A stretch of DNA of 64,000 bases from Cryptobacteroides sp934698975 (GTDB lineage: Bacteria > Bacteroidota > Bacteroidia > Bacteroidales > UBA932): NCBI GenBank assembly GCA_934698975.1, contig CAKUVR010000004.1, forward strand, positions 91,231 to 155,230. Direction: 5' to 3'. The position numbers and the translations under genes were made by a program. This document shows, piece by piece, positions 16,567 through 25,257 of the stretch (positions within the stretch are counted from its first letter, which is position 1; the number at the start of each line of letters is the position of its first letter). The notes under the pieces were generated by a model. That model saw only the letters and a program-made list of their open reading frames with translations. It made no database searches and was not told the origin of the DNA.

Positions 16567-17936
16567 TCCTGAATATATTTACGATAGACTTCCGCGATTC
16601 TGCGGTATCCCTCTTCATTCGGATGCAGGCCATCCCTGAAGAGGGATTCGTCCAATGTGCCGTCAGCCTTGGTGAGAACTGACTTCACATCGACAATGTC
16701 ATAGTTCGTTAGGCCGCTCTCCATCAAGAGCCTGTCAGCGGCGGCGTTCACCTTGTCCACCCTGTCGATGGCCTTCCTGCGAGGGTAGATGTGCACGACG
16801 TGGATGCGGGCCTGAGGCTGTTTCATACGAATATATTCAATAAGTCCCACCATTCCTTCGGCGATCGCTTCCTCGGTGCGGCTGTAGATGTCGTTTGTGC
16901 CGGCCATCACGAAGATGTGCTTCGCGCTGAAGCCGTCCAGTTCCTCATGCATCATACGCCACATCATATTCCCGAGACGGTCCCAGCCATAGCCGCAGTT
17001 GACGACATTGCGGTCAGCGAATATGTCGTTCCATGAATCCACTCCGGCATGCCATGTCTTATGGCTCGGCTCGCCTGACCAGTAATGGGTTATGGAGTTG
17101 CCTATCATCACGATTTCCGGATTCGGAGCGATGCGCCTTTCTCTGTAAAGGACTCTTGAATGCCTCTCGCTCCAGTCGTAGAACGTGTAGTCCCTGCGCT
17201 GCCTGAGCGGTTTGAGGATGTCTGGAAGATCCGTAGTCGTGCCAAGGGCGTTGAAGATCGCCTCAAGTGTGGCCACCGTGTCGGCTTTCGCACCATCAAC
17301 GGCGATGAAATAGTCAGGTTTCCTGCTCTCTTTCCTGCTTACTACCTTTACCGGAAAATCAGCCTTTCTCTGAAGAATGTTCCTGACTGCATCCGCCGGC
17401 CTGTCAACCGATTCGACCGGGACATTGTAAACGGCTATCGCCTTCTCCACAGGCACAGGTTCGAAATGGAAATATGTTCCGCCAACCGTTCCTATCTCCA
17501 TCCACTTCACGTCATTGTAAAGCGGCAGATAAAGCCGGAACGAATTGCCGTTCTTGGCCGACTTTCCGTAATCCACACGGAAAGAGAATGTAAGAGTGTC
17601 TCCCGCGGCCTTTCCAAGATTTGATGTACCGTTCAGAAGGTGGAATCCGCCATCGTTGTCAATGTCGAAAAGATCTACTCCCAACGAGGCCATCTCAGTG
17701 GCTCCTTTAGGAATATTTCTGCCCTCAAGCACGTACCTGAACTTAATCCCCGGAGCGTTGGTTCCGAAATCAATGTTCCCTCTGTCGAAAGTCCAGCATG
17801 TTCCGAAAGGGCCTTTTGGCTTTTCTGTAAGTGGGTTATGCCACTCTTTCACACCTGCGGCCTCCGCAACGACAGAAAGCGTCAGCGCCAAAGCGGCCAC
17901 CGACACCACACGTCCTACAATTCCTGAATATTTCAT
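16563..17936 (-). CDS. Secreted two-domain SGNH/GDSL-type esterase
   Basis: 457 residues with a signal peptide ending near AEA (residues 25-27). The N-terminal half (about 30-190) is a beta-sandwich-like extra domain. The SGNH hydrolase half has all blocks: MIGNSITHYW (Ser nucleophile), NCGYGWDRLGN (Gly), VMAGTNDI (Asn) and FRDGLHPNEEGY (Asp and His). Such enzymes usually deacetylate polysaccharides; with the neighbouring esterase it suggests extracellular deacylation of glycans. The genes are convergent, so they are not one operon. Upstream (17937-18331) lies a repeat array rather than an obvious promoter. Confidence 0.88.
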   Translation of the reverse strand: MKYSGIVGRVVSVAALALTLSVVAEAAGVKEWHNPLTEKPKGPFGTCWTFDRGNIDFGTNAPGIKFRYVLEGRNIPKGATEMASLGVDLFDIDNDGGFHLLNGTSNLGKAAGDTLTFSFRVDYGKSAKNGNSFRLYLPLYNDVKWMEIGTVGGTYFHFEPVPVEKAIAVYNVPVESVDRPADAVRNILQRKADFPVKVVSRKESRKPDYFIAVDGAKADTVATLEAIFNALGTTTDLPDILKPLRQRRDYTFYDWSERHSRVLYRERRIAPNPEIVMIGNSITHYWSGEPSHKTWHAGVDSWNDIFADRNVVNCGYGWDRLGNMMWRMMHEELDGFSAKHIFVMAGTNDIYSRTEEAIAEGMVGLIEYIRMKQPQARIHVVHIYPRRKAIDRVDKVNAAADRLLMESGLTNYDIVDVKSVLTKADGTLDESLFRDGLHPNEEGYRRIAEVYRKYIQD

Positions 17937-18016
17937 ATCCCTTTGCCTTTAATTATTGTCTTGTCACAACGGACATCAAAGTTAAGCCTTACTCGTCAGA
18001 AATCCAAATAGTAGTT

Positions 18017-18315
18017 GTGCGACACCCTTCAGGAGCGAAATCGGCTTGAAACGCTACTCTAAAGTGTCGCTCGGCACCCTACGGCAGCAATAAAGGCCGA
18101 AAACGCTACCCTAAAGTGTCGCTCGGCACCCTACGGCAGCAATAAAGGCCGAAAACGCTACCCTAAAGTGTCGCTCGGCATCCTACGGCAGCAATAAAGG
18201 CTTAAAACGCTGTCCCAAAGTGTCGCGCGGCGCCCTACAGCAGCAAAATCGGTCCAAAATGCCGCCCAAGAGTGTTTCTTTACACCCTTGGGCGACGATA
18301 AGCCTGAATTATGCC
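18017..18315. repeat. Tandem array of a 52-bp intergenic repeat, ending in a hairpin
   Basis: Units begin with GTGTCGCTCGGC and are 52 bp long: 18064-18115, 18116-18167 (identical), 18168-18219 and 18220-18271 (increasingly diverged). A degenerate unit lies at 18017-18063 and a final one from 18272. The last junction forms a stem, CGCCCAAGAGTG / CACCCTTGGGCG, with one mismatch. 52 is not a multiple of three and no ORF follows the array, so it is non-coding. Related units occur at 30058-30162. Confidence 0.85.
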
Positions 18316-18331
18316 ACTGAACCGCTCTATT

Positions 18332-18796
18332 CTACTTTTTAGGGACACCGGTGTAGGCTATGGGATAGTCACCGAAATTGAGGCTGAGATACAGACCGGA
18401 GTCACTGAGTGTGCCGGTAAGGGAAGTCACCGTGTACTTCGGGAACGGGACGGTGCCCCCAGAGAGTGGGATAATCCCGTCACCGGAAAACGTAACTGTA
18501 CCGTCTTTCTCGGAATAGCTTACATCAGGAACCGTCACATCAAGAGAGACGGGCATCTGCGGCACGAACTTGACTTTGTAGAACAGGATCTTCATGGTAC
18601 GGGCGTCTTTGTCCAAAAGACAGTCCACGGCCACGTCCTCCGAAACATTGTCCGATCCTCCGGCAGTGACGGTCATTGTGCCGGAATATTCATATTCATT
18701 GGCGGCAAGATGCTCCTCGTTCGAGCCATTCTCTTTGGTGCAGGACAGAGACAGCATCAGCGCCACTGCCATAAAAAGCATTGCTATTCTATTCAT
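18332..18796 (-). CDS. Calycin-like lipoprotein next to a TonB receptor
   Basis: 154 residues with a lipoprotein signal (LMLSLSC, Cys at about residue 19). The mature part is a run of short beta strands (SGTMTVTAGGS, VAVDCLLDKDARTMKILFY, LDVTVPDVSYSEKDGTVTFS) that suits the calycin-like barrel lipoproteins of Bacteroidales. Its gene starts 13 bp after the stop of the TonB-dependent receptor, so the two are probably one operon and the lipoprotein a surface or periplasmic partner of the receptor. The ligand is unknown. Confidence 0.72.
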   Translation of the reverse strand: MNRIAMLFMAVALMLSLSCTKENGSNEEHLAANEYEYSGTMTVTAGGSDNVSEDVAVDCLLDKDARTMKILFYKVKFVPQMPVSLDVTVPDVSYSEKDGTVTFSGDGIIPLSGGTVPFPKYTVTSLTGTLSDSGLYLSLNFGDYPIAYTGVPKK

Positions 18797-18809
18797 AGAT
18801 CACTATTAA

Positions 18810-21065
18810 TTAAATATTTATAGACACGCCTATTGTAAGTCTGCGAGGCTTTCCCATCTGAAAGAACGAATTGCCGACAGACTTGAAGTAGAACACGGAA
18901 TATTCAGTGGCGGAAAGATTCTGCCCCCTGACCCAAAGTTCCGCCCTTGAAGAGACAAGGCGCACATCCGCGCCAAGCAATGAATATGCCGGCTGGCTCA
19001 CATCGCCGGCCTCGTTCCAGCTGATTCTTCCGCTATGGTTCAAATCGGCATTCACGGACACTGACCGCAGCAGACGCGCTCCTGTCTGGAACTTGTAGCC
19101 GAGCCGCAAGTACAGTGTGGATCTTGGAGAATATGGTATGCGGTTGCCTGACCAGTCATCATGGCCATCATGATAATCCACAAAACGGGCGTCCAAAAGG
19201 CTTCCCGCGAATGTTGCGGACAGACCTTTCCAAGTCCAAAAGGCCTCTGCCTCAACTCCGAGGCTGCGAGACCGTCCGGCATTAGTCATCATACGTCCGG
19301 TTCCATTTCCACGCGGAAAGACTGTCATCTGCTGGTTGCGGCAATCGACAAAATAAGCCGTAGCGGAAGCCACCAATCGGTGCCCTTCAGCATCAGCCGC
19401 GAATCGACCTCCGATCTCAAAATCCAAGCAAGTTTCTGGTTTATAGGTCATAACGGACCCGGAGATGTCCTCAAGGCCATCCAGATGGACTCCAAGTCTT
19501 TCCATCATTCCCGACATCATCTTGTTCTGAATGATGTCCGAGAAAATCTGAGTGTTGAAACCACCTGACCTGTAGCCTTTAGCTAATGAGGTATAAAAAG
19601 AAAGGTCAAGCCCTTGAGACCGCATCCACCCGGACGACGCGTTATACGACAAGGACACTTTCGGCTGTAATTGGGCATAGTCCACAGACTCCTTCCCATC
19701 TTCGCAAGTGCTGAAAGGAATATATTCACTCATCGACGGCGAGACGACGAAATGGATGTCGGAACCCGATTCGTAACGCATTCCATAAGACTCATAATCG
19801 AGCCTCAGCCCAGCGGTGAACGTCCAGGGGCCAGCCTTGAAATAAGACTCATGGTAGGCTGCTGCATTAACAAGCGCAATGTCGAAGTCGCTGGAAATCA
19901 AAAAATCATCTTCAAGAATGTTCAGTTTTCCCAATTCCTGCGGAATGCCGGAATTCGCGTTGTCAAGAATCAGAGACTTTATGCCGTCTCCAAGGAAACG
20001 CACCGGAGCGGACATCCGGTTCAGTTTCACCACCGCAAACACTCCTGTCTGGCGGTTCCACCAGACAGGGTGTCTCTTAGGCCGCGCGATAAACTCCTGC
20101 GTCAACGCGCCTTGCCTTTGGGTCTGGTTCAAAGTGAACATTGACCTCGGGGTAAAGTCCTGATCCATGTCCATCGAATCAAAAAGGGCCTGGACACTTG
20201 TCACTGAACTTAGTTTCAAGTTCCTCCACTCTGTTTTCAAACGCAGTCCGTCCATCAGAAAGAATCTGCGATAGCCGCTTTTGTCATTATAATCCACGGG
20301 GAGAAGCCCTTCGGTCAATGAGCCAAAATCTGAGTTCCATCGGCGGTACGGATAACCGGACTGATCAGTGTAAGACATCGTCAAGGAGTTATCCAGTGAT
20401 ACTTTCCAGACTTTTCCCACGAATCTTGCACGGGCCGAAAAAGTGTCGTAAAGACCGCAATGGCTCCCGTCATATTCATTGGCATGGAATCCATCGCTGT
20501 GTCCGTACGCAGCGACAACCCCGAGTCGGCCCTTATAGGCCGAAGCTTTCGCGGTCATTGTGGACGCACTGCCATATTCAATGGACATCCTTGTACCTTG
20601 ATACGCCTCGGGCGACAATGTCTCAACCGAAAGCACTCCGAGCATGGAGTTGCGGCCGTAAAGGGTTCCTTGCGGTCCATGCATGAAATCTACCCTGCGG
20701 ATGTCCGCGAATGAGAAATCATAACAGTTTTTGTCCAGAATCGGCACATCATCAACATAGAGACCTATGACCGGATTGTCCATTCTGGAGCCAAGGCCAC
20801 GGACATATATGGTCGAGGTCATCGAAGTTCCGTAGTCGGGCATATTCAATCCTGGGATTATGGATGACAGATCCTTTGGAGACGAGATTCCGCATTCTTC
20901 GATCCTTTTCAGAATCAGTGTAGTGGCAGGTGCCTTGCCGGAAACGACATCCGATTTCTTAATAGAAGATGTCACGACTGAACCAGAGATCGTGTCCCGA
21001 ACCTGCGGAATCAGCAAGGATGGCGGAATGGCCATCAATAAGAATGTCGTAAAGGCTGCAAGCAT
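18810..21065 (-). CDS. TonB-dependent outer-membrane receptor (751 aa)
   Basis: An N-terminal hydrophobic signal (about 20 residues) is followed directly by a plug domain: ISSPKDLSSIIPGLN, STIYVRGLGSRMDNPVIGLY, VDDVPIL, then RRVDFMHGPQGTLYGRNSM, the classic receptor plug signature. The rest is a 22-strand-type barrel ending in a short strand (RRLTIGVSINI). The carboxypeptidase-like domain typical of SusC proteins is absent and no SusD follows, so it looks more like a siderophore, cobalamin or small-molecule receptor. An AraC gene precedes it by 64 bp and a lipoprotein gene follows. Confidence 0.9.
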   Translation of the reverse strand: MLAAFTTFLLMAIPPSLLIPQVRDTISGSVVTSSIKKSDVVSGKAPATTLILKRIEECGISSPKDLSSIIPGLNMPDYGTSMTSTIYVRGLGSRMDNPVIGLYVDDVPILDKNCYDFSFADIRRVDFMHGPQGTLYGRNSMLGVLSVETLSPEAYQGTRMSIEYGSASTMTAKASAYKGRLGVVAAYGHSDGFHANEYDGSHCGLYDTFSARARFVGKVWKVSLDNSLTMSYTDQSGYPYRRWNSDFGSLTEGLLPVDYNDKSGYRRFFLMDGLRLKTEWRNLKLSSVTSVQALFDSMDMDQDFTPRSMFTLNQTQRQGALTQEFIARPKRHPVWWNRQTGVFAVVKLNRMSAPVRFLGDGIKSLILDNANSGIPQELGKLNILEDDFLISSDFDIALVNAAAYHESYFKAGPWTFTAGLRLDYESYGMRYESGSDIHFVVSPSMSEYIPFSTCEDGKESVDYAQLQPKVSLSYNASSGWMRSQGLDLSFYTSLAKGYRSGGFNTQIFSDIIQNKMMSGMMERLGVHLDGLEDISGSVMTYKPETCLDFEIGGRFAADAEGHRLVASATAYFVDCRNQQMTVFPRGNGTGRMMTNAGRSRSLGVEAEAFWTWKGLSATFAGSLLDARFVDYHDGHDDWSGNRIPYSPRSTLYLRLGYKFQTGARLLRSVSVNADLNHSGRISWNEAGDVSQPAYSLLGADVRLVSSRAELWVRGQNLSATEYSVFYFKSVGNSFFQMGKPRRLTIGVSINI

Positions 21066-21129
21066 AACGGGTGCAAAAATACGTCCGCCAAATCCTTGCC
21101 GGCTTATGAATATGTGATTATGGCTTGGA

Positions 21130-21897
21130 CTATTTATTCATAGTCTCAGCTCTGAAATCAGTGGGAGACATTCCGACCAGTTTTTTGAAGAAACGTGAGA
21201 AGTAGGCGGGATCCTCAAAACCGATCCTGTAGGACACTTCAGAAATCGGAATGGAAGGGTCATGAAGAAGCGTTCTGGCCAATGACAACCTTGCGTTTTC
21301 TATCCACTCCCCTGCGCTGCGTCCTGTCTCTGATTTGACGACACGGTTCAAGTGATTTGGAGTCACGCCGAGTTCTCTTGCATAGCCGGCCACCCCTGAG
21401 AACTGCCGTGAGGTGTCAAACACACTGGAAAGATAGGACGAACAAAGTCTGGATGAAGCAGTTGCGTCATATTGAGGAATCACACTGTCAAACTGGCAGA
21501 GCATAACCTCAAGCAATCCTTGAAGCATCGGAGGATCATCCGGGAATCTGGATATTCGGATCATGAGCTCATCGAAGAAGACTTTATCCTCAAGCGGGAT
21601 AGTCATAACACTCGGAGTTTTGAGTCTCAGCACCTTGTGTCCCGAATTTCGCAGAAGTCCTGCCGGAAACGCACCCATATAGCCAATGCAATCCTTAAAA
21701 TACTTTACTGAATATGCCAACTGAGGCGGAATCAGGGCACAATCCTGTCCCCGCAGCAGATGTGGATGTCCATCAACCTCTGTAAGGACCTCTCCTGAAA
21801 TAAGATATATAAATGACCAGTCCTCTCTGATCATTCCATGCATCGGCTGTGCCGTGATATGTCCTGCCGCATTCAACGGCCTGATCACGAATCGCAT
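21130..21897 (-). CDS. AraC-family transcriptional regulator
   Basis: 255 residues from ATG 21897 (MRFVIRPLN); a longer reading from 21954 adds 19 residues without support. The N-terminal cupin-like sensor domain includes WSFIYLISGEVLTEVDG. The C-terminal double helix-turn-helix ends with the AraC signature SYRIGFEDPAYFSRFFKKLVG, then SPTDFR. It lies directly upstream of, and in the same direction as, the TonB receptor and lipoprotein genes, so it probably controls them in response to the imported ligand. Confidence 0.9.
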   Translation of the reverse strand: MRFVIRPLNAAGHITAQPMHGMIREDWSFIYLISGEVLTEVDGHPHLLRGQDCALIPPQLAYSVKYFKDCIGYMGAFPAGLLRNSGHKVLRLKTPSVMTIPLEDKVFFDELMIRISRFPDDPPMLQGLLEVMLCQFDSVIPQYDATASSRLCSSYLSSVFDTSRQFSGVAGYARELGVTPNHLNRVVKSETGRSAGEWIENARLSLARTLLHDPSIPISEVSYRIGFEDPAYFSRFFKKLVGMSPTDFRAETMNK

Positions 21898-22068
21898 AAT
21901 TATCTTCTGCAAAAATAATAAAAGAAAACCATCCCGCCACAGGGAATAGCGCAAAACGCCATCTTTTTAACTGTCAACCCATTTGCCATTCCAAACTAAC
22001 CGGCAAGTTTTATGAATATGCTAATTATAAACAAGTTACAGATAACGACAAATCAATGAAAAAAGAAC

Positions 22069-22076
22069 TATCTTTG
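22069..22076 (+). promoter_or_regulatory. -7 promoter element of the EamA gene
   Basis: TATCTTTG matches TAnnTTTG 24 bp before ATG 22101. No convincing -33 element is visible. Confidence 0.5.
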
Positions 22077-22100
22077 CAGCCTTTATTTTGAAACAGGAAT

Positions 22101-23120
22101 ATGTTCAAAGCAAGCGAAAGTAAGGCTAAAGGTTTCTTTTTCGGGATATTGGCCGCTGTCAGTTATGGTGTGAATCCTCTGGGGGCAAAGTACCTTTACG
22201 AGGAGGGGATGAACGTGGAGTCGGTGCTGTTCTATCGGTACGGACTGGCGGCTCTGATCATCTGGGTGATCATGGCGGTCAAGATTATGATGCACAGAAA
22301 GACCGCTTCGACAGGTTCTGCGACCGAAAGCATCGAAACCTTCAAAGTCAGCAAAGGCGAGCTATCGACTCTGACAGCCCTCGGACTGCTGTTCGTGATC
22401 TCATCTTTGACGTTATACTGTAGTTTTCTGTATATGGACAGCGGAGTTGCCTGCTCCCTTCTCTTCGTCTATCCGGTCATGACCGCCGTGCTGATGGCCA
22501 TGCTTTACGGGGAAAAAATCACAAAGACAACCGCCGCGGCCATCGCACTTTCGCTGATCGGGGTGCTTCTTCTTTACAAAGGTGACGGGGAAACCGTGCT
22601 CAGCACCATAGGTGTGCTTCTGGTGATGGTCTCAGCTCTCAGCTACGCCCTGTACATCATTGTGGCCAACCGAGCATCCGCTCCGGAACCAGAACTGGAG
22701 GCAAGCCACAACCGATTCTCGAAGTATCTGCCACACAGGGTGTCCATCCACCGGCTCGACATGTCAGCGATGAAACTGAGCTTCTATGTGCTGATTGTCT
22801 GCGCATTGTCAATTATATTGTTCTCGCTCACCTCACCTGAGCGGCACATCATGCCGCTTGTCACAGGCAGGGAATGGGGATTCTCGCTGATGCTGGCCAT
22901 CGTCCCGACGGTGTTCTCACTCATCTCGATGGGCATAGCCGTCCGCATCATAGGCTCCACACCGACGGCCATCATGGGAGCGCTCGAACCGCTGACGGCA
23001 GTCGTGATAGGCCTTACGGTCTTCCACGAAGCCCTGACGGTCAATTTGGCAGCCGGCATCCTGCTGATTCTCACAGCCGTGGTAATCATTATCATCGGCA
23101 AGGGGAAAGCCACGTCTTAG
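22101..23120 (+). CDS. EamA/DMT-superfamily permease
   Basis: 339 residues, about ten membrane helices in two EamA repeats. Typical sequences are ILAAVSYGVNPLGAKYLY at the start, VYPVMTAVLMAMLYGEKI at the end of the first repeat, and GALEPLTAVVIGLTVFHEAL near the end of the second. A hydrophilic insert (about 195-220, rich in Glu, His and Arg) separates the repeats. Such carriers export metabolites or amino acids; the substrate is not deducible. It is monocistronic with its own -7 element. Confidence 0.9.
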   Translation: MFKASESKAKGFFFGILAAVSYGVNPLGAKYLYEEGMNVESVLFYRYGLAALIIWVIMAVKIMMHRKTASTGSATESIETFKVSKGELSTLTALGLLFVISSLTLYCSFLYMDSGVACSLLFVYPVMTAVLMAMLYGEKITKTTAAAIALSLIGVLLLYKGDGETVLSTIGVLLVMVSALSYALYIIVANRASAPEPELEASHNRFSKYLPHRVSIHRLDMSAMKLSFYVLIVCALSIILFSLTSPERHIMPLVTGREWGFSLMLAIVPTVFSLISMGIAVRIIGSTPTAIMGALEPLTAVVIGLTVFHEALTVNLAAGILLILTAVVIIIIGKGKATS

Positions 23121-23173
23121 ACAGTATTTGGCACATGCTTTGATTCTGTCCTTTTCGTTTAAAACAGACTGCT

Positions 23174-23812
23174 ATGAAAAGGATACTTTCAACATTATGC
23201 CTACTGACGCTGGTGGCGGCGGCAGGTTTCGCGCAGACAGAAAAGCGCATCTTCACCACATCTGAAAAGATCGCGATAGAAAATGCCCGCATCAAGGCCG
23301 ACTCCACACTGGCGGCCAAAGCCAAAGCGGACGCCAAGACTCTCAAGGCCATACAAAAGGAACTTGAGGCAAAACAGGACTCGATCGCCAATGACAATGC
23401 CGTCAAGGCTCTTGACTCGTTGGAATTCGTTCTTGAAGCGGACAAGCTTGTGTTCAAATACGGCGAGATGGCTTTCGTGCAGAGCAACACGAACTTCATC
23501 TCCCTCTCTGACGACGAGGCTGTTGTCCAAGTCGCTCCATACAATGCCGGAGGGCCGAACGGTGTGGGTGGCATAACCCTTGAGGGACGCGCTTCCAACA
23601 TCAAGATGCGGACTGACAAGAAGGGCACGATCACATATTCGTTGAACGTTCAGGGTGCGGCAATCTCGGCGGTCGTGACAATCACAATGCCTAAGGGCAC
23701 GAACGAGGCCATAGCCGTGATTGAGCCGACATTCAGTTCCAACAGAATCACCCTCAGCGGCAAGATCGTGCCGAAAAGTGCATCCAGAGTATTCATGGGG
23801 ACATCAATCTGA
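23174..23812 (+). CDS. DUF4251 domain protein, exported
   Basis: 212 residues with a signal peptide ending at GFAQ (about residue 20). A charged helical stretch (25-75) leads into the DUF4251 domain: LEFVLEADKLVFKYGEMAFV, NTNFISLSDDEAVVQVAPY, GPNGVGGITLEGRASN and SSNRITLSGKIVP. DUF4251 is a Bacteroidota family of unknown role, probably periplasmic. It is 53 bp downstream of the EamA gene in the same direction. Confidence 0.85.
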   Translation: MKRILSTLCLLTLVAAAGFAQTEKRIFTTSEKIAIENARIKADSTLAAKAKADAKTLKAIQKELEAKQDSIANDNAVKALDSLEFVLEADKLVFKYGEMAFVQSNTNFISLSDDEAVVQVAPYNAGGPNGVGGITLEGRASNIKMRTDKKGTITYSLNVQGAAISAVVTITMPKGTNEAIAVIEPTFSSNRITLSGKIVPKSASRVFMGTSI

Positions 23813-23851
23813 TCCACATGATTTTTGACTCTGCCGATTCACATGGCTTGA

Positions 23852-23883
23852 TTTGCTAATCAAGAACATTGTCCGTAACTTTG
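23852..23883 (+). promoter_or_regulatory. Consensus Bacteroidota promoter for the MATE genes
   Basis: TTTG (23852-23855), 20 bp, then TAACTTTG (23876-23883): full matches to both the -33 and -7 consensus. ATG of the first MATE gene is at 23921. Confidence 0.75.
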
Positions 23884-23920
23884 CCGTCCTTTTGTCCAAA
23901 GAGGAGACAATGAACGGACT

Positions 23921-25252
23921 ATGAATAAAATAAAGGAGATATTGAGGATAGGTCTGCCCATAATGCTTGGGCAGGCCTGTGTGATTATTCTGGCGTTCGC
24001 GGACAACATCATGATCGGGTGGCACAGCGTGAATGAACTTGCCGCCTCGTCGTTCGTGAACAACATCATGAACCTGTTCATCCTTACCGAATTGGGATTC
24101 GCGACCGGGATGACCCCCATGATCGGGGCGCACAACGGGACCGGTGACATCAAAGGAATCGGCACGACCGTAAAGAACGGAATCATAGTCAATGGAATGA
24201 TCGGCGTGGTCAGTGCCGTCCTGCTCACAGTCATATTCTTCTGCCTCGGGCACTTCGGTCAGGCGCCGGAACTGATGCCATACATCAAACCGTACTTCAT
24301 CATAGTTGGTATATCAACAATCTTCGCACTCGGATTCAACGTGCTGAAGCAATTCACGGACGGGATATGCAGGCCTATGATTTCCATGACACTGCTCATG
24401 CTCGGAAATCTCTTTAACATATTCGGGAACTGGGTCCTGATTTACGGCAAACTTGGATTCCCGGAGATGGGGCTGACCGGCGCGGGAATCAGCACGCTCG
24501 TTTCCAGAGTGCTGATTCTCATAGTGTTCGTCATTTTTATATTCAAGTCAAAGAAAATGAATGAATATGCCCACGCGATCAAGGAGGCTGTCCTTTCCCG
24601 CCAGGAGATGAATGGCGTGTTCAAAATGGGCTATCCGGTCGGCATCCAGATGGCCCTTGAGTCCTCCACATTTACGTTCGCGGCGGTGATGGCAGGTTGG
24701 CTGGGAGTAATCCAATTGGCGGCCCATCAGGTTGTCATCACCATTTCGCAGTTGTTTTTCCTGATGATGCAGGGTCTCTCGTTCGCCATCTCGATCCTCG
24801 TCAGCAATGCCTTCGGCAGAAAGGAATTAGGATCTTTACGAGAATATGCCGGCAAAGGCTATCTCATGATTCTCAGCATCTCCGCGACTCTGTCTGTTCT
24901 GCTCTATTGTTTCCGCTATCAAGCGGCTGGAATATTCACAGACTCTCCAGAGGTTTCCGCAATGGCGGTGTCGCTGTTCTTCCTGCTCTTCGCCTACCAG
25001 TTCGGCGACGGCCTTCAACTTTGTTTCGCAAATGTGCTGAGAGGAATCCAGGATGTCAAGCCAATCATGTACGCGGCTTTCGTCAGCTACTACATCATAG
25101 CCATCCCGTCCGCCTACCTGCTTGGCTTCAAGACCGGACTTGGCATTCACGGAATATGGCTCGGCTTTCCTATCGGCCTGACCCTCGCCGGAATATTCTT
25201 TTTCGCACGTTACCGCAGTGATCTTAAAAAATTCAGCAAACAGGAGGATTAG
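23921..25252 (+). CDS. MATE-family efflux pump (first of two)
   Basis: 443 residues, twelve predicted membrane segments. MATE features: GLPIMLGQACVIILAFADNIM in helix 1 and the second-half repeat start GYPVGIQMALESSTFTFAAVM. Cation-coupled export of drugs or organic cations is the family role. It is driven by a consensus promoter, and a second MATE gene starts 5 bp after its stop. The two proteins are only distantly alike, so this is not a recent duplication. Confidence 0.92.
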   Translation: MNKIKEILRIGLPIMLGQACVIILAFADNIMIGWHSVNELAASSFVNNIMNLFILTELGFATGMTPMIGAHNGTGDIKGIGTTVKNGIIVNGMIGVVSAVLLTVIFFCLGHFGQAPELMPYIKPYFIIVGISTIFALGFNVLKQFTDGICRPMISMTLLMLGNLFNIFGNWVLIYGKLGFPEMGLTGAGISTLVSRVLILIVFVIFIFKSKKMNEYAHAIKEAVLSRQEMNGVFKMGYPVGIQMALESSTFTFAAVMAGWLGVIQLAAHQVVITISQLFFLMMQGLSFAISILVSNAFGRKELGSLREYAGKGYLMILSISATLSVLLYCFRYQAAGIFTDSPEVSAMAVSLFFLLFAYQFGDGLQLCFANVLRGIQDVKPIMYAAFVSYYIIAIPSAYLLGFKTGLGIHGIWLGFPIGLTLAGIFFFARYRSDLKKFSKQED

Positions 25253-25257
25253 AGTCC

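Noticed and set aside
18017..18315. CRISPR array
   Set aside because: Repeats are contiguous 52-bp units without unique spacers, and no cas genes are nearby.
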